Origin: Talinum fruticosum
Taxonomy: Eukaryota > Streptophyta > Magnoliopsida > Caryophyllales > Talinaceae
Direction of reading: 5' to 3'
Assembly (NCBI GenBank): GCA_021018815.1
Contig: JAITYX010000017.1
Span: 7,936,001 to 8,000,000, forward strand
DNA: 64,000 bases
Part shown: positions 1 to 12,419 of the stretch, in pieces
Numbering within the stretch: the stretch's first letter is position 1
Layout of the letters: each line of letters opens with the position of its first letter
The notes under the pieces: generated by a model
What the model was told of the DNA's origin: nothing
What the model saw: only the letters and a program-made list of their open reading frames with translations
The model's database searches: none
Position numbers and translations under genes: made by a program

Positions 1-1400
1 AAATCCTCTCTTTGAATCATCATCCACATCATCACACCTGTTTTCTTCCGGAAACACTTATGAGCCCTCTTTGACCTCTATTTAGGCATTTGAAGACATA
101 TTTCGAGACACCGGGAGCACCCCAAACAGTAATCACTAGACTAGCTTGCTTATGGGATAAACAGGAAACAAGCTCCCTAGCTTTTTACCAAACTTGTGGT
201 ACACATTCATAACCTTAGTACTACATATACATGTTCTAAAATTTGAATGCTTGCCTATTCCTTTGGCATTGAACTATTAACCAAAAACATGGACAACTTT
301 TTGATGTTATGTCTACTCACAATATCCTAAAAGTGCAGAAAAAATTGGCATATGGAGACGTCACCAATCTCCGGAGGAGCTAAGATGTGAAAAGTGAATC
401 TGTGAAGATTAGGCTCAACATTCTGTTCCAAGACACTACATTTCAAGTCATGAGAAATACAAATCCTAACACGAAACTCCAAAGAGTTCTCGGTAGTTCT
501 ACGGAAGGTGATAACTAGTTGAAGCCATTATCCATTTTGTTGATTATTGATTCGGATCCATCTTGTCTTAACTTCTTACGTCATCCAAATGTGGCGACTT
601 GGTAGGGAAATAAAAATTATTACTTACATTCTGGTTCTGGATTCGAGAATCATAAATTTGACCATTCATTAATCGTCGCCGACATCTCTCATATGCATAC
701 ATTTTCATAGTGAATATATTTATCTATGATCCTCCTTCAATATTCTCCAAATCACGAATCAAGATATAACTTTACTCGATCTTCCGTGTAATGTCCGTAA
801 CTTTTGTGTAATAATTATACATTGGCGATATTTCATAACAAACTAGTCCTGCTCAATCTTTTTATATTGCACGTTCATGTCACTTCTAGTAAGAGTATGG
901 TGTGTCTTATGGATGCATCCAACCAACAGCGCATGTCACCTTTGCAATTTATTGGAAAAGATTTTACCATGTGTGTATGTTATTTTTTTTTTTTTGGGTA
1001 CAAGTCACTTTATTTTTGTCCTCTTCTTGTTACCCATCTATAACTAAACATTTTTTTTGTGGAGAAGGCTGAAAGGCAAGAATGATAACTATATTACAAG
1101 ATTTTCAAAGGAATTTGAATATTCCAATAGGCCTCCACGGTACAAGTGTAATCTCAATATTTACTTTTTAAAAATCTTGTGAATGATTAGGACAAAAGTT
1201 ATAATGGGGACAAGGAATTAGCCTTTTTCAAAGCAACTACAATACAAAGTTGAATATCTTACGGGTCGAGATATTACCATGACATCCTAATGGCCAAGGA
1301 TAACAAACAATGGCAAGGCATTCTCAAGAAAGCAATAGAACTTCATGACAAACCGCTTGCAAAATATTACCAATGTTAGACCATATATGTAGATTGACTG
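1..1400. other. unassigned AT-rich DNA
   Basis: I see no conserved coding exon, RNA gene or transposon end here. The longest open frame (near 804-1043) is rich in F, L and C and does not resemble a protein family. The stretch may be the distal part of whatever element makes up the reiterated zone that follows. Confidence 0.4.
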
Positions 1401-1439
1401 ATATGTTATATATTTTGGTAGATTTAATGTATGAAATTG

Positions 1440-2560
1440 TTGGTTGTAAAAAAATAGCTTAGTGTTTTTTTGGACACCATTTAGTATTTTTCGAACAACA
1501 TTTAATGTTTACTATTGTGGTGCTTGTATTGTGCTCGCTTGTAAATAATATGAATTGACTTTGCTAATCTCTGTCAAAGAAAGTGTTAATACTAAATGTC
1601 ACAAATTTTTGTTATATGTTCAAATCTAGGTCAAAAAATTCACCTGAAACAAACACTAAAAATGTTTAAAAAGGAACACTAGAATAATTGTTAGGAAACA
1701 CTAAAGTGACTACTAAAAAACAACAAAATGGTATTATAAAAACACTAAACAGCAGTAGTGTTTACTTATATGCTTGCTTATAAATAACATGAATTGACTG
1801 TTATATGTTCAATATAATAGGTCAAAAAAGGCATATGGAAAACAAACAATAAAATGATTACTAAAAAATTTAACACTAACATGATTACTAGGAAACACGA
1901 AAACCATTACGAGGAAACACTCAACATGCTTCTATAAAACACTAAAAAGTGCTATAAAAAACATAAACAAATTAGTGTTCTCTAAACACTAAAATAATTA
2001 TTATGAAACACTAAAATGACTACTAGGAAATACTAAAATTGTTTTTCAAAAAAACACTAAACAGATTAGTGATTACTACTCGTGCTTCTTGTAAATAGCA
2101 TGAACTCACTGTGCTAATTTTGGCAATGTGTAAAGTGTTAATACTAAGATGTCTTTATTACTAGTATAGCGTAAACAAATACAAAACTTAGTTAAAAGGA
2201 ACACTTAATATTTTATCTCCAATGTGACTAAACAGAGTATAACATATTGACAAAACAAAAAACAGTGTTAGGTGGTAAACACTCGTAAACAACATTGGTC
2301 TAATAACTAATTTCATAAAATTTTGGCAAGTTCAAATCAATAGCATTGACCTTTTCGGGTATGCTTAATGCCTTGACTTGTCCTTCTTCAAGCAATATGC
2401 TCAATAGTCTATGCATTCCACTTAGATTTGTAGCGAGTTGCATTAATCTATGAAACTAAAGTGGATGTTTCATTGTGTTGCACAAAACAAAAGAGATACC
2501 ACAAATTATTGAAGGAGTATATGTAGAAAATATAAATGTATTGATTACTAACATGTATTA
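1440..2560. repeat. zone of reiterated AACACTAAA word
   Basis: The word AACACTAAA and near variants (AAACACTA, AATACTAAA) recur every few tens of bases across this stretch, between unrelated AT-rich spacers. Several longer pieces, such as ACTAGGAAACAC, also recur. It is not a simple microsatellite because spacing and spacers vary. It leads into a true tandem repeat at 2573. No transposase or terminal repeat was recognised. It could be the decayed interior of a DNA transposon, but that is inference. Confidence 0.6.
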
Positions 2561-2572
2561 ATACTAAATGTC

Positions 2573-3178
2573 TTGATACAATGAGTAAGCCAAACTAGTA
2601 TAATATGGAAAATACTAAACGTTGTATTGTAAAACACTAAACACTATACAACAATACACTAAAAACGCAACTCATTAAAAATATAATAGGTGTAACACTA
2701 AATATTATCTTGAGAAACACTAGACACTATTCCAGACATACACTAAAAGTACATCTCATTGAAAAAAATATAAAATTAGGAATTGATACAAATAGTAAGG
2801 TAAACTGGTATAATATGGAAAATACTAAACATTGTACAAGTAAAACACCGAAAACGTAGCTCATTAAAAACAAAATAGGTGTAACACTAAACACTATCCT
2901 GAGAAAGGCTAAACACTATTCTAGCATACACTAAAATTGCATCTCATTGAAAAAATGTAATATTAGGAATTGATACAAAGAGTAATACAAACTGGTATAA
3001 TATGAAAAACACTAAATATTGTATTCTAAAAACACTAAAAATTATTCAACAATACATTAAAAACATAACTCATTAAAAACAGAATAGGTGTAACAAGTAA
3101 ATATTATCCTGAGAAACACTAAAAACTATTTTAGTATACACTAAAAGTGCATATCATTGAAAAATAGAATAATGCTAA
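2573..3178. repeat. three-copy tandem repeat, ~190-210 bp unit
   Basis: The unit starts with TTGATACAA at 2573, 2783 and 2970, giving steps of 210 and 187 bp. Each copy then has AACTRGTATAATATG, a run of AACACTAAA words, CTCATTAAAAA, TAGGTGTAACA, ATACACTAAA and CATTGAAAAA, in the same order. The copies differ by many substitutions and small indels, so the array is not recent. It extends the reiterated-word zone on its left. Confidence 0.8.
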
Positions 3179-3335
3179 CAACAAAAACAACAATACAACT
3201 CAAATTTTAAAAAAACGACTTCACAACCATGAAAACTTCATCAACTAAAAAAGACATCAATGAAAAAGAGAGAAGAAAACAAAACAAAAGTACCTAAAAA
3301 GGCATGTTCATCACCACAATCAATGGCGGAATTCT

Positions 3336-3494
3336 CTAGATCACAATGGTAGGAATTGATGAAGACGACATGTTATGTTCCTCAATGGTAGAAATCAAGC
3401 GTCCTTCGCATTCAATGGCGGAATTATCTAGCAAGATTTGTAGTTTATCTTGTGGTTGTGGCTCATCACTCGCATAAATCAACGAAGACTGCAT
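3336..3494 (-). other. short acidic ORF, possible transposon exon remnant
   Basis: An ATG frame of 52 residues runs on the minus strand from 3494 to a TAG at 3336-3338. It begins MQSSLIYASDEPQPQ and is rich in acidic residues, serine and isoleucine. I do not recognise it. It follows a CT-rich leader (the complement of the AAAAAG run) and precedes the reiterated AACACTAAA zone. That layout would fit the first coding exon of a degraded Mutator/FAR1-type element reading leftward. No transposase domain is visible, so this is weak. Confidence 0.2.
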
Positions 3495-3691
3495 ATTCTA
3501 TTCGTTATCGATCAAGAATGGTTGATCAATGGAAGAAAATCACGCTTCGTTCGTTGATGTGTGAGGATCAATAATGGTGCAAGAATGAGGATGGAGGATG
3601 TGATGGTGATGATCGTTATGGTAGCAACAACGACACTATTTTGATGACAAAAACCGAAAAATGGAAACTAGGAAAGCGCGTAGCAACGAAA

Positions 3692-3734
3692 CAAAAAAGA
3701 AAAAGAAAAAGAAAAAGAAAAAGAAAAAGAAAAG
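3692..3734. repeat. (AAAAAG)n microsatellite
   Basis: This is a nearly perfect hexanucleotide run of AAAAAG. Confidence 0.9.
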
Positions 3735-3775
3735 AGCGCTTGTACTGCACTACGTGTGAGATAATGGGTGTGCCT

Positions 3776-3890
3776 CAGGGTGCATATAATAATTTTTGGT
3801 TTTCTTATGACATCAATTAGGAACTATGTGCCTTAAGGTGCATATAATAATTTTTGGTTTTTATGACACCAATCATGGGGCATTTAATCA
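3776..3890. repeat. 57-bp tandem duplication
   Basis: GGTGCATATAATAATTTTTG, followed by GGTTTT and ATGACA(T/C)CAAT, occurs at about 3779 and again at about 3836. It is a two-copy direct repeat with a few differences. Bases 3890-4174 hold nothing further that I can identify. Confidence 0.8.
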
Positions 3891-4179
3891 TTAATTGTTT
3901 GAAGTGGAGTAGATATTTGAGAAATTTAAGAATACTTTGAAATTGAAAAGATAATTGACAATGACAACTAAGAAATTGCACCATATAAGTGTTCTTCACA
4001 TTTGCTTTTGAAATAGGTGAAATTAAAACTAAAAAGAAAAATTAGTAAAAGTTCAAAAGAGTAATTTTTAACTTTCTTTCTTTAATGGATTCAAACTTTT
4101 AAAAAAATTAAATCAGTTAGCTTCAATTAATTGGATTTCTAACACTACAATAGAGTTGGACATTGGGTAAGGCCCGTTG

Positions 4180-7100
4180 TGTAACACCCCAAAACACCCC
4201 CTAGGAGTATTACATCGCGGAGTTCCTTAAAGGAACTCCCAAGGCTCTTTCTGGTGTTGGTTTGGTCGTGTAAACTCAACTCAAAGACAATAAGGATGGT
4301 TTTCCAATTGAGATTTCCTAAAAATTTTGGCGGGGTTCTGTTTGTAATATGGACTATCCCATAGGCTTAAAGCCTTGAAACCATGCATGAAAAGCATAAT
4401 GTAACTCAACGAGCCACACGCTCGGAGTATACAACTCAACGACCACACGCAGGAGTCCAACCAATCATGCCATAAAACTTAAAACAATATAAAAGGTTTA
4501 CGGTACATCGGGTACAACTATATGAACTAAATTACAAATACAACATTTAGAATCATAACAATGCATGTCGGTTCCTTGAGTCGCTCTAGTACTCGGCGAT
4601 CGGCAAGGGTCCGGATTGAGCTACGCGTAGATTCTACCTTCCGATAATGTACCGCACACTCTGGGGTGGAAAGGGGGAATTTGTGGGGGTGAGCAATAGA
4701 CCACGGGCTCACCGGAGTCTTATACCCTTAAAATGGAAATTCTTTACATATAATACTCATAATAAGGAAATCTGCGAAAGCATAATAGAGTAATACAAAT
4801 CTATATACTTTCAATGAAATCTCTTGCAACGTAAAGTTCAAGACTCTTTTCATCACTTAAAAGCACATATTCACATTCAAGAACACTTCTTTTGGGGTTG
4901 AATCAACATTCTAGGCCTTCCGAGGACTCGAACTAGCACTCCTTTAATTCGTGGCGCGACCCCGACAAAAGGCTCCCGGGACCTATCTTTTAGGAAGTCT
5001 CGGAGCGAGCATCCCGCCTCTGCGGGACCCTGTTAGAACCCTTCCCTCGAAGTCTCTAGCTGGGCGTTCCCGGTTCGAACCCTTCGGTATGCTAAACGAT
5101 CCGTAGCCGGTCGATTCAAAACTTTTTGCACATACTCATTCATTACATTCACTTACGACTTTCTCAAATTAATTTCACATCAAGGAAGGTATGACACCGC
5201 GTGTCACCCTTATAAATTCACTTTCTCAATCGGTTTCACTTCTTATAAAACATAATCACGTTCGAAAGGCGGTTCACTAGAAGTTGCATTCAAGAATCAT
5301 TTCACGTAAAATACAAAACTACTTTCGAAACTGTTTTGAGCATCACGTAAAGCAAGCACATAGCACGAATAATCACCATTCAATGCAAGCAATCATTCCC
5401 AACTCTTTTCCAACTATGCCTTTCTCAATTTATTAATTGAATACGATTATCTCCACTTTCCGAGCCACAATAGCCACAAGTCCATATCACTTAAGTTACG
5501 TTCAACTCGTCACCCTTCATTCTCTTCACCTCCATTCCTCATTTTATGTCTCTACCACTGTGAATCCACTTTGTTCGCTCACGTCTCAACTTTCCTCAAC
5601 TCCCTGTCTTTACTCCAATTCCTCTAACTTAACCTTACCATTCCACTGCCTCAAATTCTGTTGTATGTCTCTAACTCCTTACTTAACTCTTACTCGTTTA
5701 CCATCTTTGTTTCGATACTTTTCTATCACGCTTCCACATCACTAATCTACTTCTTCTCACTCATGCTTAGTTAGATAGCTCTCATTCTTACTTCACGGCT
5801 AAACTCTTCTAATTCCTTTCTTCTCCAAGTGTAATCTGCTCTCATCTTAGGTTTCTAACTCATTAATCATCTTTTTCTTGACCAACTCAATCATACACCT
5901 CTTAATCCCTTTTTCATTGTTCCACTTTCGCTAGCTCCGCTCCTCTTCGCATTTAGTTCAACCTCAAGGGTTTAGTTATCTTTTGAACTCAATTATCCCA
6001 ATATTCCCCCACTTCTCACTCCCATGTCCCAATTGTACACCACTCACACAATCTCATATTCCTCTTTACACTTCTCTCGTTATTTCCCGATATTAGTACT
6101 CGTTCCTTAGCACCACAAATTCAATAGATCTCTAGGACTCAATATGAATATCAATTCATAACGTATGCCTAACCCATACGTACTTATCCCCAACCGACCA
6201 ACTCCCGATATTCATTATACCCAAGCAACTCAACTCCGTCCGAATTTCCCGATTTCCAATTCGAGGCCTAGGCAATTACCGACTCCCTTCACAACTCTTA
6301 ATTCGACTTTCAGCAACCACTACACTCACTCAATAGCATACATATTCAATATTTCACAATCACATTCAACAATCACGATAAACTCATTTAGATTTCGAAT
6401 ATACTAATAGTTTAGAGTATAAGACTACCCACCTCGATTCGGGGATTGGAGGTTTGTGATTTGTTGAGGTTCAAGCTCCCCGGTTCAGTTCTTTCTTTCG
6501 TTCCTTTTCCCCTTGCTGCTAGCACGGGTTTCTGCCGCCTTTCCTGCGTCTGCTGCCGCATCCCCGCTGCCCCGGTTCCCGTCCCTCACTTCCTCTGTTT
6601 ACGGTTTGTTGTTCTTGGCCTCGGCTATCTCTCGGCCGGGCCCTCGCGCGTTCGCCGCCGGTCTTCCTCCGGGCCGCTGTTACTTTCCCGGTTTCGGCCT
6701 CTCGGTTCCCCTCGCGCTGCCTACTTCGACTCCCTCCTTCGCCCTCGTTCTACCTCGGTCTCTCGCCTTCTTTTCCCTTCGCTCACGTCGCCGAGCCGCC
6801 GCCTTCGATCCCGCGGTGGCCGCCCGTCCTCGCGGTCTCCTTCGCCGCGCGCTCGTCCCCCTCCCCCTCTCTCTCTCTTCCGTTCGGTGGTCCTCTCCCC
6901 CTCCCTGTTCCGTTTGCTCTGTTTCTTCTTCCTGTGTTTTCTCCCGTTTCCCCCTCCCGTCGGTCCTCCTCTTCTTTTAATTCCTTGTACTCTCTCTCCA
7001 CCGCTTGACAAAACCCACCTCCTCATTCTATTGGACCTCAATTTTGTCTCTTTTATCCCATTATGGCCTAAGTAACCTCCTTCTTTATAAAATAATTCAT

Positions 7101-7368
7101 GCCTCTTCCTTCCTCCGTCCTCTTATGTTTTGTCTCCTAGTTTATTTTGATGCATCAATTAGGATACTTGCCTAACCGCACCGAGTTTCAGCTCAAATAA
7201 GAAGGGAGGGTATTTCCTTGATTCCTTATTTGACAACGGTTCTCGAAGGAATATCGAAGTAATACGTCCGCCGCAAATAAAATCGGTCACTCAACCCCTT
7301 AGTTGCGGGAAAAATACTCAATAATTCTATACTTTTCAACTGCTTTCTTTAAAATTCCGGGTATTACA
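4180..7368. mobile_element. solo LTR, Ty3/gypsy type, 3.19 kb
   Basis: The element starts TGTAACACCCC and ends GGGTATTACA, the TG...CA form with near-inverted 10-bp ends common to large plant Ty3/gypsy LTRs. It is flanked by a perfect 5-bp target duplication, CGTTG, at 4175-4179 and 7369-7373. There is no second LTR, primer-binding site, polypurine tract or gag/pol coding, so I read it as a solo LTR left by LTR-LTR recombination. Bases 6440-7000 are GC-rich and pyrimidine-biased on the + strand, probably the U3/R region, and give long but non-protein-like open frames. Assignment to a clade such as Tekay is inferred only from size and end sequence. Confidence 0.85.
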
Positions 7369-7373
7369 CGTTG

Positions 7374-7797
7374 GGCCACCTAGATTAGGTCGGAAAAAGA
7401 GGGTCAAACTATTAATGGGTTGACTCATTCATATAATTAGTAGGATCGTGGTGAGCCAATTAAGAGTTAGTAAAGAAGGCCCACCCCAACCCTTCCTCTC
7501 CATTCTCTATCTTCTATCCAGGTAACTCACTCTCTCGCTCTCTCTCATATGTGCCCACCAGTCAAATAACGCCATCTCTCTTTACACTCTTTCCTCTCCT
7601 TCTATAGTCTTACCCTCCTTACTTGCCGATTGCCACCACAAAGCTGTCAAATTTGACCTGAATTTTGTCCTTCATGCAAGTCGTTTTAACCGTGCACCGA
7701 GTTTCACCATCCCCCTTTCTCTATCTCGCTCTCATCCTCTCCATCCATATTCCAAAACCCGTCTATTTAGCCCCCTAACCTCCATTGGTAAGTCCAC
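7374..7797 (+). promoter_or_regulatory. NDUFAF5: probable promoter and 5' UTR exon of the NDUFAF5 homologue
   Basis: This CT-rich stretch ends in a strong donor, CCATTG|GTAAGT, with the intron starting at 7798. The coding exon of the gene is preceded by a good acceptor (TCGGCTATAG at 12331-12340), so a ~4.5-kb 5' UTR intron would join the two. No clear TATA box is seen. A second possible donor, ATCCAG|GTAACT, lies near 7521. The transcription start is not determined. The solo LTR ends immediately upstream. Confidence 0.4.
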
Positions 7798-7972
7798 CTT
7801 CTTATTTATCTCCCTTATGCTCTCTTATTTTGATGTGTTTCGTTCTTCTTCCTTTTTATTTATTTTTAAGTTTTCTTATTTCTTTCTTTCTAGTGTTTTG
7901 GGACATTCTTGCATTTCGTTATTTTGAATGTATTATTTGTCTTTCATGATTTTTCAATTGTTGAGGCTTTTA

Positions 7973-9029
7973 GGGCATGTTTGGTTGGATGTAATCAAAG
8001 TGATAATGCAATCAAATTGGTAATGGTGATTACATTACCATGTTTGGTTACAACTTTATAATGCAATCAAAATTGCATTGTAATCACATTAAACTTTACC
8101 TATGCAATTACAATTACTTGAATATTTACTAAACAATCATGATTACATCTATCCTTATGATCAAATTTTAACACACTTCTAATAATTTTCTCCCCCTCAA
8201 TTCCATATCCATTTTCTCTCTCCTCCTTAGCAAGAAAAAAATTTATCCATTTGATAAGAAACTAAATTTTTTCTTCTTCTATTATCTTAATATATGATAT
8301 GATCGTTAAATCATTAAGAGAAAATTTTAACTTTAATATTTTGGATTTAAAATTTAAGTATTCAATTAAGAAGCTTAAATTAAAATTTTTAGATCAAATT
8401 TTTTTATTTGTTAAAACTTATTTTTAATTCAATAAATATTTATCATAAATAAAATAATTTTAGTTTGTTTTTTATTCATGAAAAAAATTCAAAACTTAAT
8501 TATATGATAGAAAAGATTAAAAAAGCTCAAATATAAATTTAGAGTTTAAAATTTTATTATGTGGATAACATTTATCTTCACCACGACAAACATTTATTGC
8601 CACTAGAATAATCGAATTGATATTTTTGCCACCAAAAAATTTAAAATTAGAAAAATCTCAAATATGATTTTGAATTTAAAATATTTTTGTGTGGATAACA
8701 TTTATCTTTATTACTATATTTATTGTTATTAGAATAATATAGTTGATATTTGCAATAAAACTTGATTATTTCATAGAAAATATTTTTAAAAGCTCAAATC
8801 TAAATATGTAGCTCAAATTTTTATTTAGATAGCATTTATCTCCACTCTACAATAATTTAATTACTAACTTTGGTAATTGAAATAATACATTACCATTGTG
8901 ATTACATTACACTTTTTATATAATCAAACATGGTAATGTAATTGTTGTCCCATTACATTGCATATCTAATTACATTATATAATTGATTACATTACACCTC
9001 TATTACATTACATCCAACCAAACGTCACA
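7973..9029. mobile_element. PIF/Harbinger-like non-autonomous element, 1.06 kb
   Basis: The left end, GGGCATGTTTGGTTGGATG, is matched by the inverted right end CATCCAACCAAACGTC. Both ends continue inward in runs of TGTAAT/ATTACA words. A 3-bp TTA lies directly outside each end (7970-7972 and 9030-9032), the target duplication expected of this superfamily. The interior is very AT-rich and has no transposase frame. A homologous copy sits inverted at 48378-50173, and the two align through both ends and the interior. The superfamily call rests on the TTA site and the end sequence; hAT is the main alternative. Confidence 0.65.
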
Positions 9030-9389
9030 TTAGTGCAATATTCTTGTTTTTTCGAAGCCTCATTTTTGGGGACATGTGTTAATTTTTGTTCCTTCTGAAT
9101 TTGGATTATCTATTTTTTAGGTGCAGAAAAAGAAAGTAAAAATTTAGTCTTTTAAGTTTCTTCACCGGCATAGACAGATCCACATAACGGCAACCGGGGT
9201 CACGTCACCTTAGTTCTTTCGGAATTTTTTTTGCTTAGAAATAGAAAAAGAAAAAAATGTGATATGCGTATTAATTGACGACCGCAATTTCCCAATTAAG
9301 TGCTAGTGGTCGCGTGTTCGAATGTTTTTATGCGTAAATTGTATGTTTTTTTTCTGCGTTTTAATTGCGCCTCTTTTCTCCTCAATCCC

Positions 9390-9760
9390 AATTAAAAGTT
9401 AGACCACCCTCTTTTCTGTCCGTCCACCGTCCTCCCATTCGCCCACCACTGCCACAGCTGCACTAGACCGCCCGGCGGACGCCGCCCTGTCTCCCTTCAC
9501 GAATTTAATGCAATTTTCTCCTCTTCTTCTTAGTTCTTTCTTCAATTCAAGTAATGTTTGGATTTTGAGTTTTTGAATGAATTTTCTCCTCTTCTTCTTA
9601 GCTGTCTACTTCGCCCTCTCTCCTCCCTTGACCGCCGTCTGTGAGGTTCACCACCAACCAACCAACGCCTGCGGCCTGCCTACTTGCTGCTGCCTGCCTG
9701 TGCCGCCCGGCCCCCGCCCAGCCCACTGTCCACAGTGTTCGCACAGAAAAGAGGTGCAAT
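9390..9760 (+). other. GC-rich exon-like block
   Basis: This is an island of much higher GC than its surroundings, with a CT-rich lead, CCGCCCGGCGGACGCC at about 9467 and a second CG-rich part near 9710. A 22-bp piece ending in CTTCTTCTTAG is repeated at 9512-9533 and 9580-9601 (68-bp step), so two identical acceptor-like sites exist. No conserved protein is encoded. It could be an alternative 5' UTR exon of the downstream gene, but the possible donor at about 9754 (GAG|GTGCAA) is weak. Confidence 0.3.
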
Positions 9761-9804
9761 TTTTTCTCTTTCTTTCTTTAATTCATGTAATGGTTAGGAC
9801 TTAG

Positions 9805-9935
9805 GATTTTGATTCACATTTTGTTTGGTATAAGAATTCACATTTTGATTTGTTAAAAAATCGTTCACGTTTTGATTCAAATTTTGTTGATATAACAATT
9901 CACATTTTGATTCACATTTTGCTAATAATTCATTT
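9805..9935. repeat. degenerate TTCACATTTTGATT repeats
   Basis: About five imperfect copies of TTCACATTTTGATT, separated by TTGGTATAAG- or TTGATATAAC-like spacers, lie in tandem. Confidence 0.6.
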
Positions 9936-12340
9936 TCTTGATGCTTTTACCAAGCAAGGAACTAGGAGGCAGAGGGAATTCTTGGCGTGGCATGTTTTTG
10001 AGGGTGTTTTTCCCTTTGGAGAATGAAAGTTAACTAATTTGGTAGCATTGCATTAATGTAGAAGTGAGGGTTGACTTATCGATTTGGGAATTTGACAATG
10101 GAATTTGGGAATTTAGAGATGAAATTTTGTAAATTTCGGAGTTTTTCATATTATGTGGAATTCGGGATTTTGATAGATAACTGTATACATTTAGCAAATC
10201 AAATGAAGATTGAAAAACATAAACCTATGACTGTAAAAGAATTTTTTCTATAATTTTTCATTTCAAAAAGGAGTTACCCAACCATTGGAGTCCAAACTGT
10301 GCATCTCAAAATTTGCTGTTGAATGAAGAAAATGACAAAGATTCTGCTTAACCAACTAATATTAACTTAACTCTGATCCCCCTCAATAAAAATTCTGCAT
10401 CCGCTATTGCACATGATGAATACAATCTATACATTTTGTTACTAAAAGTTCGGCAAGTGATTTTTTTTTTTTAAGATAGGCAAGTGATTATTAACAAAGC
10501 ATTAACAAAATTATCCGAATCCGAAAACCTAACAAATTCTGGTTCAAACGGGTTTGGTCTAGATTAAAACTTTAAATCATCACTTATAAGTCTGACCCCA
10601 ATCGTTTTGAGTTTTGGATCTGCCACTGCTCAATAGGAATTAAGTTCAACAAGTGGTGGGTTTACTAGCGAGTTTCTTTTTCACCTGATTAAAAAGCGGC
10701 AAGATCTTTTCAAAATCTTACTTTTATATGGAGCTTGTGCAGAATAATTTTATAAAAGAGAGAGATAGAAGAAACTGTCTTAAATTAGGGTATTAATGTG
10801 TTGATGTGGGGAAAAGGGTAAAACTAAGTTAATCTGAGAATAAATTTAAGTCCAGAAACTCGATATAAGAAGCATTTTAGCATCTTTATATACAGTCCTC
10901 CTCTGGGCAGGTTTTTTCTGGGCCGGTCATGGGCGTGTTAGGGTTGGCTGGCCCCATGACTCGCCCCAGCCCATTTACCCTTTTTTTTTTGCTGACCCGA
11001 CTTGACCCTTTATAGTAATGGGCTGACCTTGACCCAGTCTGTCTCTAACTTAAGTGTCAATTTTCATAGCTTTATTTGCTGCATATGTACATGGACTGTG
11101 CATAAGCGAAAAGTGAGACACCTTGAGTAACTGTGTTTGTATTCTTTTGAATGAAAAATTGTAGCTTATGAAATTATTGGTGTAAGACCTTTGGAGATTG
11201 GGAAATATGCGAGCAGCTTGTAAATACTGTTTTACTTACTTTTCCATGATCAAATATACAGAATGGAAAATGATTTGTATTGGATGATTTATAAACAAGG
11301 GCCACATTGCAAAGTGTTGCTTTGGATTTGATGAGTTAAGTGAACTTACATGAAGTAAATGCTGCTTGTTCTTGAATCTTGAAAAAGGGGCATCTTTCAA
11401 AGATTCTTGGTTTGGAAAGATTGGTTGGCAATGTTTTGACAGGCTAGGTTAGTCTAGCGCTAGATGAGAGCCTCAGTCTAATTAACTGGATCAGACCAAG
11501 GGTCCTAAGCGGGTTGGGACAGGTAGTTAGCCTAAGTGGATCAGGTTAATGTTGCTGTGATGAGTGTCTGTTAGTTCTTGGTAATATTCCACATAATATG
11601 ACAAATTCCGTTTTCTTACAAAATTAGTCACTTGGGTAATTCTCGGGACAGGTAGTTAGCCTAAGTGGATTGGGTTAATGTTGCTATGACGGGCATGTTA
11701 GGGTTGGCTGGCCCATGTCCTCCAACTTTGTGGCTTTCCCTTGATTAGTTCTTGGTAATATTCACGTGGATGAAACTTCTCTCTTAGTAGTTGGGACTCT
11801 AAAATCAAGATAGTCTCATAGTAGCTTTTTCTCTTTCTAGTCAAGATTCATTTTGGTGGATTTGCCCCCAAATTAAAAGTCTGTGATGTGGCGAAAAACC
11901 GCTTTCTGCATGTGTGAACAGTCACAGAACTTTAATTCTAGGCATAAACACTTGATATATTTGCTGAGAGGAGAGCTCTTGTCAGGTTAATAACAACATC
12001 CTAATCTTGTATGTGAGGCATTAAAGAATGGCTAATCATTTGAATCTTGAACAGCATCTTTGCCACCTGTTCCACTTCCAGTATCTTTGATTATTTTAGT
12101 TACTTTATAGATTGTTAGTGCTAGCTAAAGAAGGTCCATATCCAACCTTTGGGCTGTTCCACTGGCTGCTTATAGCACCATTATCTAAGAAAAGTCAACT
12201 TTGTTGCTAGCTGAAGGAGGCTAATGTCCAACACTTAGGCTCTTCTAGTTGTTGCTTCTAGCACAATTATCTTATCTGGAATGATTATCTTCACTCTTTT
12301 ATCAATTATGACACTGTCTTATTCTCTTTTTCGGCTATAG
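9936..12340. other. probable 5' UTR intron of the NDUFAF5 homologue
   Basis: No coding exon is recognised. A ~40-bp direct repeat beginning AGGTAGTTAGCCTAAGTGGA occurs at 11521 and 11650. A more diverged pair of ~70-bp repeats (TGCTAGCTAAAGAAGG and TGCTAGCTGAAGGAGG) begins near 12119 and 12205. A GACCC/GGGTC-rich patch lies at 10900-11050. The stretch ends in the acceptor TCGGCTATAG at 12340. Confidence 0.5.
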
Positions 12341-12419
12341 GGCATCATTTACAGGCCTTGAGTATCATTTTGCTTTTGCTCGTGGTTGAGTGAAGCCAAC
12401 CAACTACATTGCAAGAAAA

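Noticed and set aside
2573..3178. A CRISPR-like array
   Set aside because: The repeats are long (~200 bp), diverged and contiguous, without the short repeat and unique spacer pattern, and the genome is a plant's.
5437..6407. Ser/Thr/Pro-rich open frames
   Set aside because: They lie within the solo LTR, have no domain or splice support, and reflect a C- and T-rich strand.
6446..7075. A 209-residue open frame and overlapping frames on both strands
   Set aside because: They lie in the GC-rich, pyrimidine-biased part of the solo LTR. The predicted proteins are Arg/Pro/Ser/Leu-rich on one strand and Arg/Gly/Glu-rich on the other, as composition alone predicts.
4180..7368. Reading the 3.2-kb element as a complete small retrotransposon
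   Set aside because: I could find no internal pair of LTRs, primer site or polypurine tract, so a solo LTR explains it best.
12390..12419. An in-frame upstream start for the NDUFAF5 homologue at 12390
   Set aside because: The codon there is GTG. The first ATG in frame is at 12420 and directly begins a presequence-like N-terminus.
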